A stretch of 14,661 nt of DNA from Undivivens sp041652635 (GTDB taxonomy: Bacteria; Omnitrophota; Gorgyraeia; Gygaellales; Profunditerraquicolaceae), in the NCBI GenBank assembly GCA_041652635.1, contig JBAZGW010000032.1, positions 1 through 14,661 of the forward strand, in the 5' to 3' direction. The notes beneath the pieces were generated by a model. The model was given only the letters and a program-made list of their open reading frames with translations. It did not search any database and was not told the DNA's origin. Numbering within the stretch: position 1 is the first letter of the stretch; every line of letters begins with the position of its first letter. Made by a program: the position numbers and the translations under genes. Positions 6,756 through 13,003 of the stretch are shown one piece after another.

Positions 6756-7094
6756 TTATAACGCGGAACTTCCTTTTTCCGCGGTCCTGATACGATAGAC
6801 CTCTTCTACCGCGGACACGAATATCTTGCCGTCGCCGATCTCACCGGTCCTGGCGGCCTCCATGATCGCGCCGACTATCGTATCCACGTCTTTATCCTCG
6901 GCGATGATCTCCACTTTGGTCTTGGGAAGGATCCCCACCCGATAGACATCGCCCCTCCATTCCTGCATCGTGCCTTTCTGTTTACCATGTCCGTCTATTT
7001 GAGTGAGCATCAACCCGGAAAAACAGGTTTTCTCCAGGGCCTTGCGGACATCGCCGACTTTTTCCGATCTGATAACGGCTTCTATCTTCTTCAT
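6756..7094 (-). CDS. glnK: P-II protein GlnK, Amt partner
   Basis: A 112-residue P-II protein, exactly the usual length. T-loop GHGKQKGTMQEWRGDVYRVGILPK (35-58) keeps Gln39, Lys40, Arg47 and Tyr51, with Trp46 instead of Tyr46; TGEIGDGKIFV and RIRTAEKG follow. It can therefore be modified at Tyr51 in principle, unlike the paralogue at 5137-5478. I chose the ATG at 7094 (MKKIEAVIR) because AAGGAGG lies 7 nt upstream and the length matches the family. An in-frame TTG at 7175 would add 27 residues that no P-II carries and that overlap the leader element. It is first in glnK-amt-glnB, so by linkage it is the likely Amt regulator. Expression appears to be controlled by the attenuator and structured leader upstream. 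Confidence 0.95.
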   Translation of the reverse strand: MKKIEAVIRSEKVGDVRKALEKTCFSGLMLTQIDGHGKQKGTMQEWRGDVYRVGILPKTKVEIIAEDKDVDTIVGAIMEAARTGEIGDGKIFVSAVEEVYRIRTAEKGSSAL

Positions 7095-7174
7095 CTCCAC
7101 GCCTCCTTCCGGTAGCGAGCCCCGGCTCTTTTCATTTATCACCGTCTTTACAAACGGGATTCCGGGACGGGGCA

Positions 7175-7351
7175 AATGAAGCTCCTCGGGCTAATCCTTC
7201 GACCTTGCTCAGGACAAACTCCCGGAGTCTCTTTGTTACTTGAGCGGAATTCCTCCGAAGCAAACCCCCTCTTTGCGCAACGATACGTTCCCGTTCATCC
7301 CGCGCATTCATCCATAGGCTTAAAAGCCCGGGGGGTTCTGCGTAGGAGAAT
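7175..7351 (-). ncRNA. Conserved structured leader element, copy B (glnK operon), unknown class
   Basis: Second copy of the element before glnN. Closing helix: CUCCU (7344-7348) with AGGAG (7182-7186). CGCA/UGCG, CGGG/CCCG and the apical hairpin (7236-7263, UUGCUU/AAGUAA plus CGGA/UCCG) are all retained. Compared with copy A, one C-G has become U-A, one G-C has become G-U and one U-G has become C-G, all preserving pairing. Copy B carries an extra segment of about 30 nt with a REP-like sequence. The element ends about 80 nt before the glnK ATG; that spacer holds a GAGC-CGGG-GCUC hairpin before the ribosome site. Confidence 0.7.
7196..7219. repeat. REP-like short repeat inserted in copy B
   Basis: CCTTCGACCTTGCTCAGG followed by ACAAAC resembles the CTTCGACAAGCTCAGGAC-type short repeats scattered in many bacterial genomes (general knowledge, not searched). 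It is absent from copy A at the corresponding position. Only one copy is in the window. Confidence 0.45.
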
Positions 7352-7406
7352 AAAAAACGTCTTACCGCCGGTTGATGATGATCATAACCGCCAGCAAGAC
7401 GCCTCT
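7352..7406 (-). terminator. Intrinsic terminator (attenuator) in the glnK leader
   Basis: A near-perfect long stem: GGCGUCUUGCUGGCGGUU against AACCGGCGGUAAGACGUU, with a single G-G mismatch and some wobble pairs, a 12-nt loop, and a U6 run (7357-7352). It precedes the structured element and glnK. Its 5' arm overlaps the second ANTAR-type hairpin. Confidence 0.85.
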
Positions 7407-7472
7407 GTCTTATTTTAATCTAAAAAATAGTGACTCAGGATCCTCGTCGAGTCGTTCTACACGTCAATGTGC
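7396..7472 (-). promoter_or_regulatory. Two-hairpin ANTAR-type RNA target, glnK leader
   Basis: Hairpin 1 (7459-7472) is GCAC-AUUGAC-GUGU, 4 bp including one G-U. Hairpin 2 (7396-7411) is AAGAC-AGAGGC-GUCUU, 5 bp. Both six-base loops have A1 and G4, and the hairpin 2 loop AGAGGC is identical to that of the glnN leader although its stem sequence differs. Between the hairpins is a GACUC/GAGUC stem-loop not seen in the glnN leader. Confidence 0.77.
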
Positions 7473-7511
7473 CTTATTATTACAAGTAAGAAAAACGCTT
7501 CTTTGGTAACA
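7467..7511 (-). promoter_or_regulatory. 45-nt conserved block upstream of glnK ANTAR site
   Basis: Reads TGTTACCAAA-N12-TTACTTG-TAATAATAAGG-CACAT, ungapped match to 4790-4834. It starts 2 nt past the stop codon of the sigma-like gene. No separate consensus promoter was found for glnK, so this block is the best promoter or activator candidate, or the operon is read through from nadE. Confidence 0.5.
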
Positions 7512-7513
7512 CT

Positions 7514-8029
7514 TCAATTTTCCGCCGCCAGTGAAAGCAGCTTCTCTCTCATTCTTTTGCGCAGCCTTACCACCAGAACGTGCGAGATACCGAGTTCCGC
7601 GGCTATCTCCCTTACGGTGAAACCCTGCAGGCTTAATCTGAATATCGCGTTTTCCCTTTCGTCGCGGCAGGCGGATATCATCTCCTCTTCCACGATATGC
7701 GCGTGCAGGTAACCGAACGGTGCCGGCGATGAAAGACAGGACAACCTGTCCTCTCCCGTGTCATCGTCAAGAAGCAATTCTTCCAGGCTCAGCGTGTTCT
7801 TTTTATCATAGGTTTTTCTTATGTAATTTTTCAAGTGAAAATAACACCCCTGCAATATATAGCTGTCGGTCTTGTCAAAAAGCCTGCCGCGTTCGAATTC
7901 CTGCCAGAGACGGATAAGCGCCTCCTGAAAGAGATCATCCTCGTTGAAAAAGGTGAATTTACCGTTAAGCTTATGGGTTATGCCCTTAAGGCGCGGCGAA
8001 AGTCTTTTCAGGAGCTCAGGGTAACTCAT
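7514..8029 (-). CDS. Small sigma-70 family (ECF-like) RNA polymerase sigma factor
   Basis: A 171-residue protein. Residues about 4-75 resemble sigma region 2, with the core helix FFNEDDLFQEALIRLWQEF (28-46). Residues about 115-166 resemble region 4, with the HTH FTVREIAAELGISHVLVVRLRKRM (137-160). There is no region 1 or full region 3, as in ECF-type factors, and the acidic linker (LLLDDDTGED) is unremarkable. The ATG at 8029 overlaps the nadE stop as ATGA and has GGAGAG 5 nt upstream, so it is translationally coupled to nadE. No anti-sigma gene is adjacent. The next gene downstream is glnK with its long leader. Promoter specificity and target genes are unknown; it could also be a sigma-like regulator of another kind. 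Confidence 0.8.
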   Translation of the reverse strand: MSYPELLKRLSPRLKGITHKLNGKFTFFNEDDLFQEALIRLWQEFERGRLFDKTDSYILQGCYFHLKNYIRKTYDKKNTLSLEELLLDDDTGEDRLSCLSSPAPFGYLHAHIVEEEMISACRDERENAIFRLSLQGFTVREIAAELGISHVLVVRLRKRMREKLLSLAAEN

Positions 8030-9627
8030 GGCTTCTCTCCGTCGTAAGCGTTGGTGATCGGCATTCTCCTGTCTTTTCCGAACGCCCTGGGGGTGATCTT
8101 GATGCCCGGAGGGGACTGACGGCGTTTGTATTCGCTGCTATCCACCAGAGAGATCACCCTGCGCACGTCTTTCCCGAAGAAACCGGCGGCGATAATCTCC
8201 TGCGCCGAAACATCCTCTTCCACGTATAACTTCAATATCGGATCCAGCACGGAATAAAGAGGAAGGCTGTCGCTGTCTTTTTGGCCCGGGCTTAATTCCG
8301 CCGTGGGCTCGCGCGCGATTATGCTTTCCGGGATGGCCGCGCCGATACGATTACGGTATTCCGCCAGCCTGTAAACAAGGGTCTTCGGAACGTCCTTCAG
8401 GATAGCGAACCCTCCGGCCAGATCGCCGTAAATAGTGGAATATCCCACGCTCATCTCGGATTTATTCCCGGTGGCCAAAACAAGCCACCCGAACTTGTTG
8501 GACAAGGCCATCAAAAGCGCGCCTCTTATACGCGCCTGCAGGTTCTCTTCCGTGCGATCCCGCGGCAAACCGCTGAATTGTTCTTCAAGGCTCAACAAAT
8601 AAAGCCGGAATAAGGGCTCGATCGATATTTTCCGAAAACCTATGCCCAGCCCGCGCGACAACTCGAAAGCGTCATCGTGCGACTGTTCCGACGTATAACG
8701 CGTCGGAAGGAATACCCCGGTGACGTTTTCACTGCCGAGCGCGTCGGCCGCCAGCGCCGCGGTTAGGGCGGAATCGATCCCGCCGCTTAAACCCAGCACC
8801 GCTTTCTTGAAACCGTTCTTATGCGCATAATCCTTCAACCCGAGCGTTAAAGCGGAATAAACCTCTTCTTCTTCCGTCAAAGGTAATACCGCTGAAAAAA
8901 CGGCTTCGGGATTAAAACTAAAAAGCTCTTCCTTGAACGCCCCGGCGCAGGAGACGACCTCGCCGGCCGCGGAAATGAACATACTTCTGCCGTCAAACAC
9001 CAGTTCATCCTGCCCTCCGACAAGATTAACATAAGCTACCGGCACTCCGCAGTCTGCCGCGCAGCCGCAGAGCGTCCTTCTGCGTTCGCCGATCTTTCCG
9101 ATATGATAAGGGGAAGCGCTGATATTCACCAGCATCCCCGCGCCCGACTTAGCCTGCTCATACACCGGGCCGGATTTATGCCAGATATCCTCGCAGATAC
9201 TCACTCCCAGCGATATTCCGTCCACCTTGAACACCGATGCCTCTTTTCCAGGCGCGAAATATCGTCTCTCGTCAAAAACGCCGTAATTGGGAAGGAATAT
9301 TTTGCGATATATCCCGGCGAGTTGTCCCCGCACCGCGACTGCGGCGGCGTTATACAGCCTCTCGCCGTCGGTATCGACAAACCCGAAAATAGTGATAATG
9401 TCTCCGGCGGAGGCGACCACCCTTTTAAACTGCTGTAGGTTCTCCGACACGAACGAAGGCTTCAACAACAGATCCTCCGGCGGGTATCCGGTAACGGCCA
9501 ATTCCGGAAAAATAACGATCTTGTTCCCCGCGTCTGCCGCGAGCCGGCCGAATTCCACGATCCTGGCGGCATTATCCGCCATTCCGCCCACCAAGCAATT
9601 GATCTGCGCTAAAGCCGTTTTTTCCAT
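8026..9627 (-). CDS. nadE: Glutamine-dependent NAD+ synthetase
   Basis: Converts deamido-NAD to NAD+ using glutamine and ATP in the cytoplasm. The 533 residues hold two domains: an N-terminal nitrilase-like glutaminase with the Glu-Lys-Cys triad at about E42 (FPELAVTGYPPEDLL), K109 (YRKIFLPNYGVFDE) and C145 (GVSICEDIWH), and a C-terminal synthetase with the PP-loop SGGIDS (281-286), ATGNKSEMSVGYSTIYGD and a C-terminal KRRQSPPGIKI signature. The length matches the glutamine-dependent form. The ATG at 9627 has GGATGGAG immediately upstream. The gene has its own promoter (9763-9790) and a leader of about 130 nt with two terminators, and it ends in a 4-nt overlap with a sigma-like gene. It consumes glutamine, which ties it to the surrounding nitrogen genes. 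Confidence 0.97.
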   Translation of the reverse strand: MEKTALAQINCLVGGMADNAARIVEFGRLAADAGNKIVIFPELAVTGYPPEDLLLKPSFVSENLQQFKRVVASAGDIITIFGFVDTDGERLYNAAAVAVRGQLAGIYRKIFLPNYGVFDERRYFAPGKEASVFKVDGISLGVSICEDIWHKSGPVYEQAKSGAGMLVNISASPYHIGKIGERRRTLCGCAADCGVPVAYVNLVGGQDELVFDGRSMFISAAGEVVSCAGAFKEELFSFNPEAVFSAVLPLTEEEEVYSALTLGLKDYAHKNGFKKAVLGLSGGIDSALTAALAADALGSENVTGVFLPTRYTSEQSHDDAFELSRGLGIGFRKISIEPLFRLYLLSLEEQFSGLPRDRTEENLQARIRGALLMALSNKFGWLVLATGNKSEMSVGYSTIYGDLAGGFAILKDVPKTLVYRLAEYRNRIGAAIPESIIAREPTAELSPGQKDSDSLPLYSVLDPILKLYVEEDVSAQEIIAAGFFGKDVRRVISLVDSSEYKRRQSPPGIKITPRAFGKDRRMPITNAYDGEKP

Positions 9628-9638
9628 AACTCCATCCT

Positions 9639-9675
9639 AAAAAAATCCTGAAGGCTGAATAAACAGCTATCAGGA
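9639..9675 (-). terminator. Second terminator-like hairpin directly before nadE
   Basis: UCCUGA/UCAGGA (6 bp) plus an inner GCUG/CAGC stem, followed by U7 (9645-9639), ending 11 nt before the nadE ATG and abutting the ribosome site. It lies downstream of the nadE promoter, so it would stop nadE transcription unless bypassed. Confidence 0.65.
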
Positions 9676-9697
9676 CCCCTTTATCCCCCGATTAAAC

Positions 9698-9733
9698 AAA
9701 AAAGGCATTTGCCTTGTTCCCGCAAACGCCCTT
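9698..9733 (-). terminator. First terminator in the nadE leader
   Basis: GGCGUUUGC (9722-9730) pairs with GCAAAUGCC (9704-9712), 9 bp with one G-U, a 9-nt loop, then U6 (9703-9698). It starts about 25 nt after the predicted transcription start. Confidence 0.78.
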
Positions 9734-9754
9734 GTTAATTACGTCTTCGTAATT
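9722..9754 (-). promoter_or_regulatory. Degenerate ANTAR-type hairpin pair, nadE leader
   Basis: Hairpin 1 (9737-9754) is AAUUAC-GAAGAC-GUAAUU with G4 but G instead of A at loop position 1. Hairpin 2 is AAC-AAGGGC-GUU (9725-9736), with A1 and G4 but only 3 bp. Hairpin 2 overlaps the terminator 5' arm exactly as in the two nitrogen leaders. Weaker than those, so tentative. Confidence 0.45.
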
Positions 9755-9762
9755 GTAGTTAA

Positions 9763-9790
9763 ATTATATCATATCCCACTTATTTGTCAA
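9763..9790 (-). promoter_or_regulatory. Consensus sigma-70 promoter for nadE
   Basis: TTGACA (9785-9790), a 16-nt spacer and TATAAT (9763-9768), with an extended -10 TGA just before TATAAT. The -35 overlaps the stop codon of the upstream membrane protein gene. Predicted start near 9756. Confidence 0.88.
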
Positions 9791-10206
9791 GTTTCTATTT
9801 CGGCTTCTACGTCTATGACGTCTTTCTTGGGTTTAGCCCCTCCGCGGGGACGTCTGTTGTCCATCCGGCCCCGGTTTAAAAAAATATTCAGGAACAGATT
9901 GATTACGCTGTAAAGGAACGCGCCCAGCAATGCGCTGCCGTAACTGTTCACAAGAAAACCGGGGACGACGCGCGAGACCGCGTAGAACAACAGCCCGTTT
10001 ATGAAAAAAGTGAACATCCCGAAACTAAGCATATTGATCGGTAACGTAAGGAGAACGAGGATCGGCTTAAGGAACATATTCAAGATGGCGAGCATGGCGG
10101 CGGCGGCAAGGGCGGCCTGCCAATCAATAATGCTTATGCCGGGGCAGATACGCGCAACCAGCACCAGGGAAGTCACGCTAAGCGCGAATTTTAACAAAAA
10201 TAGCAT
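9787..10206 (-). CDS. Small integral membrane protein, phage holin IV / YvlD-like family
   Basis: About 139 residues with four hydrophobic segments and a polar, basic-then-acidic C-terminal tail (GRMDNRRPRGGAKPKKDVIDVEAEIET). The pattern LNMFLKPILVLLTLPINMLSFGMFTFFINGL is typical of the mycobacterial-type 4-TMS holin superfamily IV / YvlD proteins, which are widespread chromosomal membrane proteins and not evidence of a phage. The ATG at 10206 is preferred because GGAGAG lies about 5 nt upstream; an in-frame GTG at 10212 is too close to that site. It follows the tRNA terminator and I see no private promoter, so it may depend on readthrough. Cellular role unknown. Confidence 0.85.
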   Translation of the reverse strand: MLFLLKFALSVTSLVLVARICPGISIIDWQAALAAAAMLAILNMFLKPILVLLTLPINMLSFGMFTFFINGLLFYAVSRVVPGFLVNSYGSALLGAFLYSVINLFLNIFLNRGRMDNRRPRGGAKPKKDVIDVEAEIET

Positions 10207-10230
10207 CTTCACTCTCCGCCGTGTAATCAG

Positions 10231-10261
10231 AAAAACACCCGCCCTTCATCCGGGCGGGTGC
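10231..10261 (-). terminator. Intrinsic terminator after tRNA-fMet
   Basis: A perfect 9-bp stem CACCCGCCC/GGGCGGGUG with loop GGAUGAA, followed by U5 (10235-10231). It ends the eno-ftsB-tRNA transcript 10 nt after the encoded CCA. Confidence 0.93.
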
Positions 10262-10270
10262 ATTACTTGT

Positions 10271-10347
<77 letters not shown>

Positions 10348-10350
10348 AAT

Positions 10351-10641
10351 CTATCTTTCCGGGTTAACCGGTTGTTCTCTATCCGGGACTATCTTCACAG
10401 GTATTTCACCTTTACGCACTACGCCGAGTTTCTCCCTGGCCAGTCTTTCCTGATACATTGGATCGCTTTCGATACGTTTCAACTCTTCTTCCAGTAAGGC
10501 GTTCTCAATTGTCAGGCGCTTGATCTTAACGCCCAGATCGCGGTTTTTATCTTTCAATTCCTGCAGTCTGGTATATCCCGGCAAGAACAGGATAACCAGA
10601 AAAACCGTTATTCCGAATAGACAAAACGCCTTTCTCAACAT
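10351..10641 (-). CDS. ftsB: FtsB/DivIC-family septum formation protein
   Basis: A 96-residue bitopic membrane protein: a short cytoplasmic N-terminus, one membrane helix (about 4-22, AFCLFGITVFLVILFLPGY), a coiled coil with heptad-like leucines (about 25-63, LKDKNRDLGVKIKRLTIENALLEEELKRI), then the conserved YQERLAREKLGVVRKGEI segment. This is the septum formation initiator family, which in the divisome bridges FtsL and FtsQ. It is 6 nt downstream of eno, an association seen in many bacteria. FtsB versus DivIC naming is not resolvable from one sequence; an FtsL-like protein is less likely because of the REKLG motif. Confidence 0.88.
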   Translation of the reverse strand: MLRKAFCLFGITVFLVILFLPGYTRLQELKDKNRDLGVKIKRLTIENALLEEELKRIESDPMYQERLAREKLGVVRKGEIPVKIVPDREQPVNPER

Positions 10642-10647
10642 ACATGC

Positions 10648-11913
10648 TTACTTCTTCCAGGCCCTGCCGGCGTAAACCGCCCTGTCGCCGAGTTCTTCTT
10701 CGATCCTCAGCAATTCGTTATATTTGCATACCCTGTCCGTCCTGGAGAGAGAACCTGTCTTGATCTGTCCGGCATTGGTGGCCACCGCGATATGCGCGAT
10801 CGTCGTATCTTCGGTTTCTCCCGAACGGTGGGAAATTATCGCCCCGTATTTATTCTTCGCCGCCATCTCGATGACTTGCATGGTTTCGGAAAGAGAGCCG
10901 ATCTGGTTGACCTTTACCAGGATGGCGTTGCCTATCCCCTCGCAGATACCCTTGGCGAAAATAGAAGGATTGGTGACAAAGACATCGTCTCCGACAAGCT
11001 GCATCTTTTTACCGAGTTTCACGGTCATTCCGCGCCAGCCGTTCCAGTCATGTTCGGAAAGCCCGTCCTCGATAGAAACCAGCGGATACTTCGCCAGCCA
11101 TGCGGAGTAAACGGCGATCATCTCTTCCGGCGTCCTAAGTCCGCCTTCGAAAGAATATTTCCCGTCTTTGCAGAAAGAGCTCGAAGCGCAATCAAGCGCC
11201 AGATAAATATCTTTACCGGGTTTGTACCCGGCTTTTTCGACGGCCAGCATTATCAGTTGAAGCGCTTCCTCGTTAGACTTTAGCGACGGGGCGAATCCGC
11301 CCTCATCACCGACCGAAATGGAAAGGTTGCGCGATTTCAGCAGAGACTTCAGGGAATGAAAAACTTCCGTTGCCATACGCAGCGCTTCACTGAAACAAGG
11401 CGCGCCCGCGGGCATTATCATGAATTCCTGGATATCAAGGTTGTTATCGGCGTGCATCCCGCCGTTTAAAATGTTCATCAAAGGCACGGGGAGAGTAACG
11501 CCCTTGCCTTTGCCGAGGAATTTATAAAGCGGCTTTCCGGCATCGGCCGCCGCGGCCTTGGCGACCGCCATCGAAACGCCCAGGATGGCATTTGCCCCCA
11601 GGCTGCCTTTATTCGCGGTGCCGTCCAAAGCGATCAAAACTTTATCCACGGCTTTAAAATCCGCCGGTAAATTCTTTACGATTTTGGCTATAGCGGTATT
11701 GACGTTATTGACGGCCTTGAGCACGCCTTTACCGAGATAGCGGCTTTTATCGCCATCCCTTAATTCCAGGGCTTCTTTTTCCCCGGTCGAGGCCCCGGAA
11801 GGGACCGCGGCCCTGCCCATTATACCCGAATCCAACAAAACATCGACTTCTATCGTGGGATTACCGCGCGAATCCAGTATTTGGCGCGCGAAAACCTTCT
11901 TTATCTTAGACAT
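10648..11913 (-). CDS. eno: Enolase
   Basis: Interconverts 2-phosphoglycerate and phosphoenolpyruvate in glycolysis/gluconeogenesis; also found in RNA degradosomes of some bacteria. 421 residues, normal length. Seen: ARQILDSRGNPTIEVDV (9-25), PSGASTGEKEALELRDGD, NGGMHADNNLDIQEFMIMP with catalytic-region residues, SVGDEGGFAP, SIEDGLSEHDWNGW (metal-binding Glu/Asp), GDDVFVTNP, KVNQIGSLSET with the catalytic lysine, and SHRSGETEDTTIAHIAVATNAGQIKTGS. The ATG at 11913 has AAGGAG 9 nt upstream; an out-of-frame ATG lies between. It is first in eno-ftsB-tRNA-fMet, with its own consensus promoter and a leader of about 210 nt. Confidence 0.98.
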   Translation of the reverse strand: MSKIKKVFARQILDSRGNPTIEVDVLLDSGIMGRAAVPSGASTGEKEALELRDGDKSRYLGKGVLKAVNNVNTAIAKIVKNLPADFKAVDKVLIALDGTANKGSLGANAILGVSMAVAKAAAADAGKPLYKFLGKGKGVTLPVPLMNILNGGMHADNNLDIQEFMIMPAGAPCFSEALRMATEVFHSLKSLLKSRNLSISVGDEGGFAPSLKSNEEALQLIMLAVEKAGYKPGKDIYLALDCASSSFCKDGKYSFEGGLRTPEEMIAVYSAWLAKYPLVSIEDGLSEHDWNGWRGMTVKLGKKMQLVGDDVFVTNPSIFAKGICEGIGNAILVKVNQIGSLSETMQVIEMAAKNKYGAIISHRSGETEDTTIAHIAVATNAGQIKTGSLSRTDRVCKYNELLRIEEELGDRAVYAGRAWKK

Positions 11914-11986
11914 TTCACCATGCTCCTTGATGTTTAAACGACTTATATTCGATCCGCTACCACATTGTTACATAAGTTTCTGATAG

Positions 11987-12060
11987 TCGAGAATCGAAAG
12001 TAGAAATTTGACCGTGAACGAGAACTTCCATCGAATCAAATCTAGATTTTCGGCTCTCGA
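11987..12060 (-). repeat. 25-bp imperfect inverted repeat in the eno leader
   Basis: Arms 11987-12011 and 12036-12060 are imperfect inverted copies, alignable along their length with small offsets, around a 24-nt loop, giving a long hairpin in the eno 5' UTR. One arm also occurs alone at 4864-4884. The rest of the leader has a CGCUGUU/AACAGCG hairpin (12071-12098) without a following U-run, so it is not terminator-like. Confidence 0.65.
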
Positions 12061-12131
12061 TTACTCTGTGCGCTGTTTAAAAAACTTCTTTAACAGCGTG
12101 CTACCGTTGCCGGCAGTAACTTGAGTTTTTT

Positions 12132-12160
12132 ATTATATGCCTTAACCAACGGCCGGTCAA
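12132..12160 (-). promoter_or_regulatory. Consensus sigma-70 promoter for eno
   Basis: TTGACC (12155-12160), a 17-nt spacer and TATAAT (12132-12137). Predicted start near 12125, about 210 nt before the eno ATG and 50 nt after the end of the GAF-ANTAR gene. Confidence 0.85.
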
Positions 12161-12211
12161 GTGAAATTACAGCGCACTTTTAACAAAATATTTTAAAGAT
12201 CTTTCCAGCGT

Positions 12212-12973
12212 TCAAGAACGGATATCTTTAGCGAGGATTATCGCCTCGGCTATCTCCCTCATCGTCTTGCGTTTATCCATGCTCTGTTTCTGTATCAACC
12301 TGAACGCCTCCGCGGGCGGCATATTCGCCTCCTGCGAAAGTATTTCTTTCGCGCGTTCCACGAGTTTACGGGTCTGCAGGGCTTCTTCCGCGCTGCGCGC
12401 CCTCAGATCCAAGGCCGCGTTCTCTATGGCTGTGGCAGCCTGCGCGGCGACGGCGGTGAGGATATCCAATTCCGCGGGGCTGAACTCATGCTCCTCGGAA
12501 GTATAACAATTCAAAACACCTATCACTTTTCCTTTTACGGCCAGCGGAACGCTTGCCAGAGAAACGATGCCTTCTGTCCTGGCCACTTCCCTATTGACAT
12601 ATCTCTCGTCCTGCCTGACGTCTTGGGAACAGATCGGTTTGTTCTCTTTTGCGACCAACCCGGCTATTCCCTCTCCAAGTTTTATATTAGGCTTTTTATT
12701 GTACTTTTCGGATATGGACTGAGTGGCCTTGATCACCAGTTCTTTTGTTTCCGGGTCCAGCAGCATCAAAGAACATATCTTGGACTGCATGACTTCCGCG
12801 GTAACATGCACTATAAGTTTAAGCAGTTCCTCCAGATACATTCCCGAACTGATCAAGCTGGCCACCCTGGCCAGGGCGTTTATCTGCTTCAAATAAACCT
12901 GGTAATTATCTTTCTTGACTGCGGTTGAACGCATGCTGCGCTTTTTTACGGTCATTTTAACTTTCTTTTCCAT
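12212..12973 (-). CDS. GAF-ANTAR transcription antitermination regulator
   Basis: A 253-residue soluble protein. After a lysine-rich N-terminus and a helix (about 25-45), a GAF domain spans about 46-185 (SLMLLDPETKELVIKATQ, IKLGEGIAGLVAKENKPICSQDV, ASVPLAVKGKVIGVLNCYT, LTAVAAQAATAIENA). The C-terminus (about 197-250, TRKLVERAKEILSQE..., SMDKRKTMREIAEAII) is an ANTAR three-helix RNA-binding domain. ANTAR proteins such as EutV, NasR and AmiR bind two-hairpin leader RNAs and prevent terminator formation. There is no kinase or receiver domain, so the GAF ligand is probably the signal. It lies 30 nt behind glnA and is presumably co-transcribed. I chose the ATG at 12973; an in-frame TTG at 12988 would add 5 residues, and neither has a good ribosome site. 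Matching RNA targets occur before glnN and glnK. Ligand unknown. Confidence 0.9.
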   Translation of the reverse strand: MEKKVKMTVKKRSMRSTAVKKDNYQVYLKQINALARVASLISSGMYLEELLKLIVHVTAEVMQSKICSLMLLDPETKELVIKATQSISEKYNKKPNIKLGEGIAGLVAKENKPICSQDVRQDERYVNREVARTEGIVSLASVPLAVKGKVIGVLNCYTSEEHEFSPAELDILTAVAAQAATAIENAALDLRARSAEEALQTRKLVERAKEILSQEANMPPAEAFRLIQKQSMDKRKTMREIAEAIILAKDIRS

Positions 12974-13003
12974 GGTTTTGGCGGTCAAATAAACCGCACC
13001 GGT

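Noticed and set aside
7095..7175. N-terminal extension of GlnK from a TTG at 7175
   Set aside because: It would add 27 residues foreign to P-II proteins, while the ATG at 7094 has an ideal AAGGAGG and gives the standard 112 residues.
9787..10206. Prophage remnant suggested by the holin-like protein
   Set aside because: Proteins of this 4-TMS family are common chromosomal membrane proteins. No other phage gene, integrase or attachment site is visible; the tRNA is intact with no duplicated 3' end in the window.
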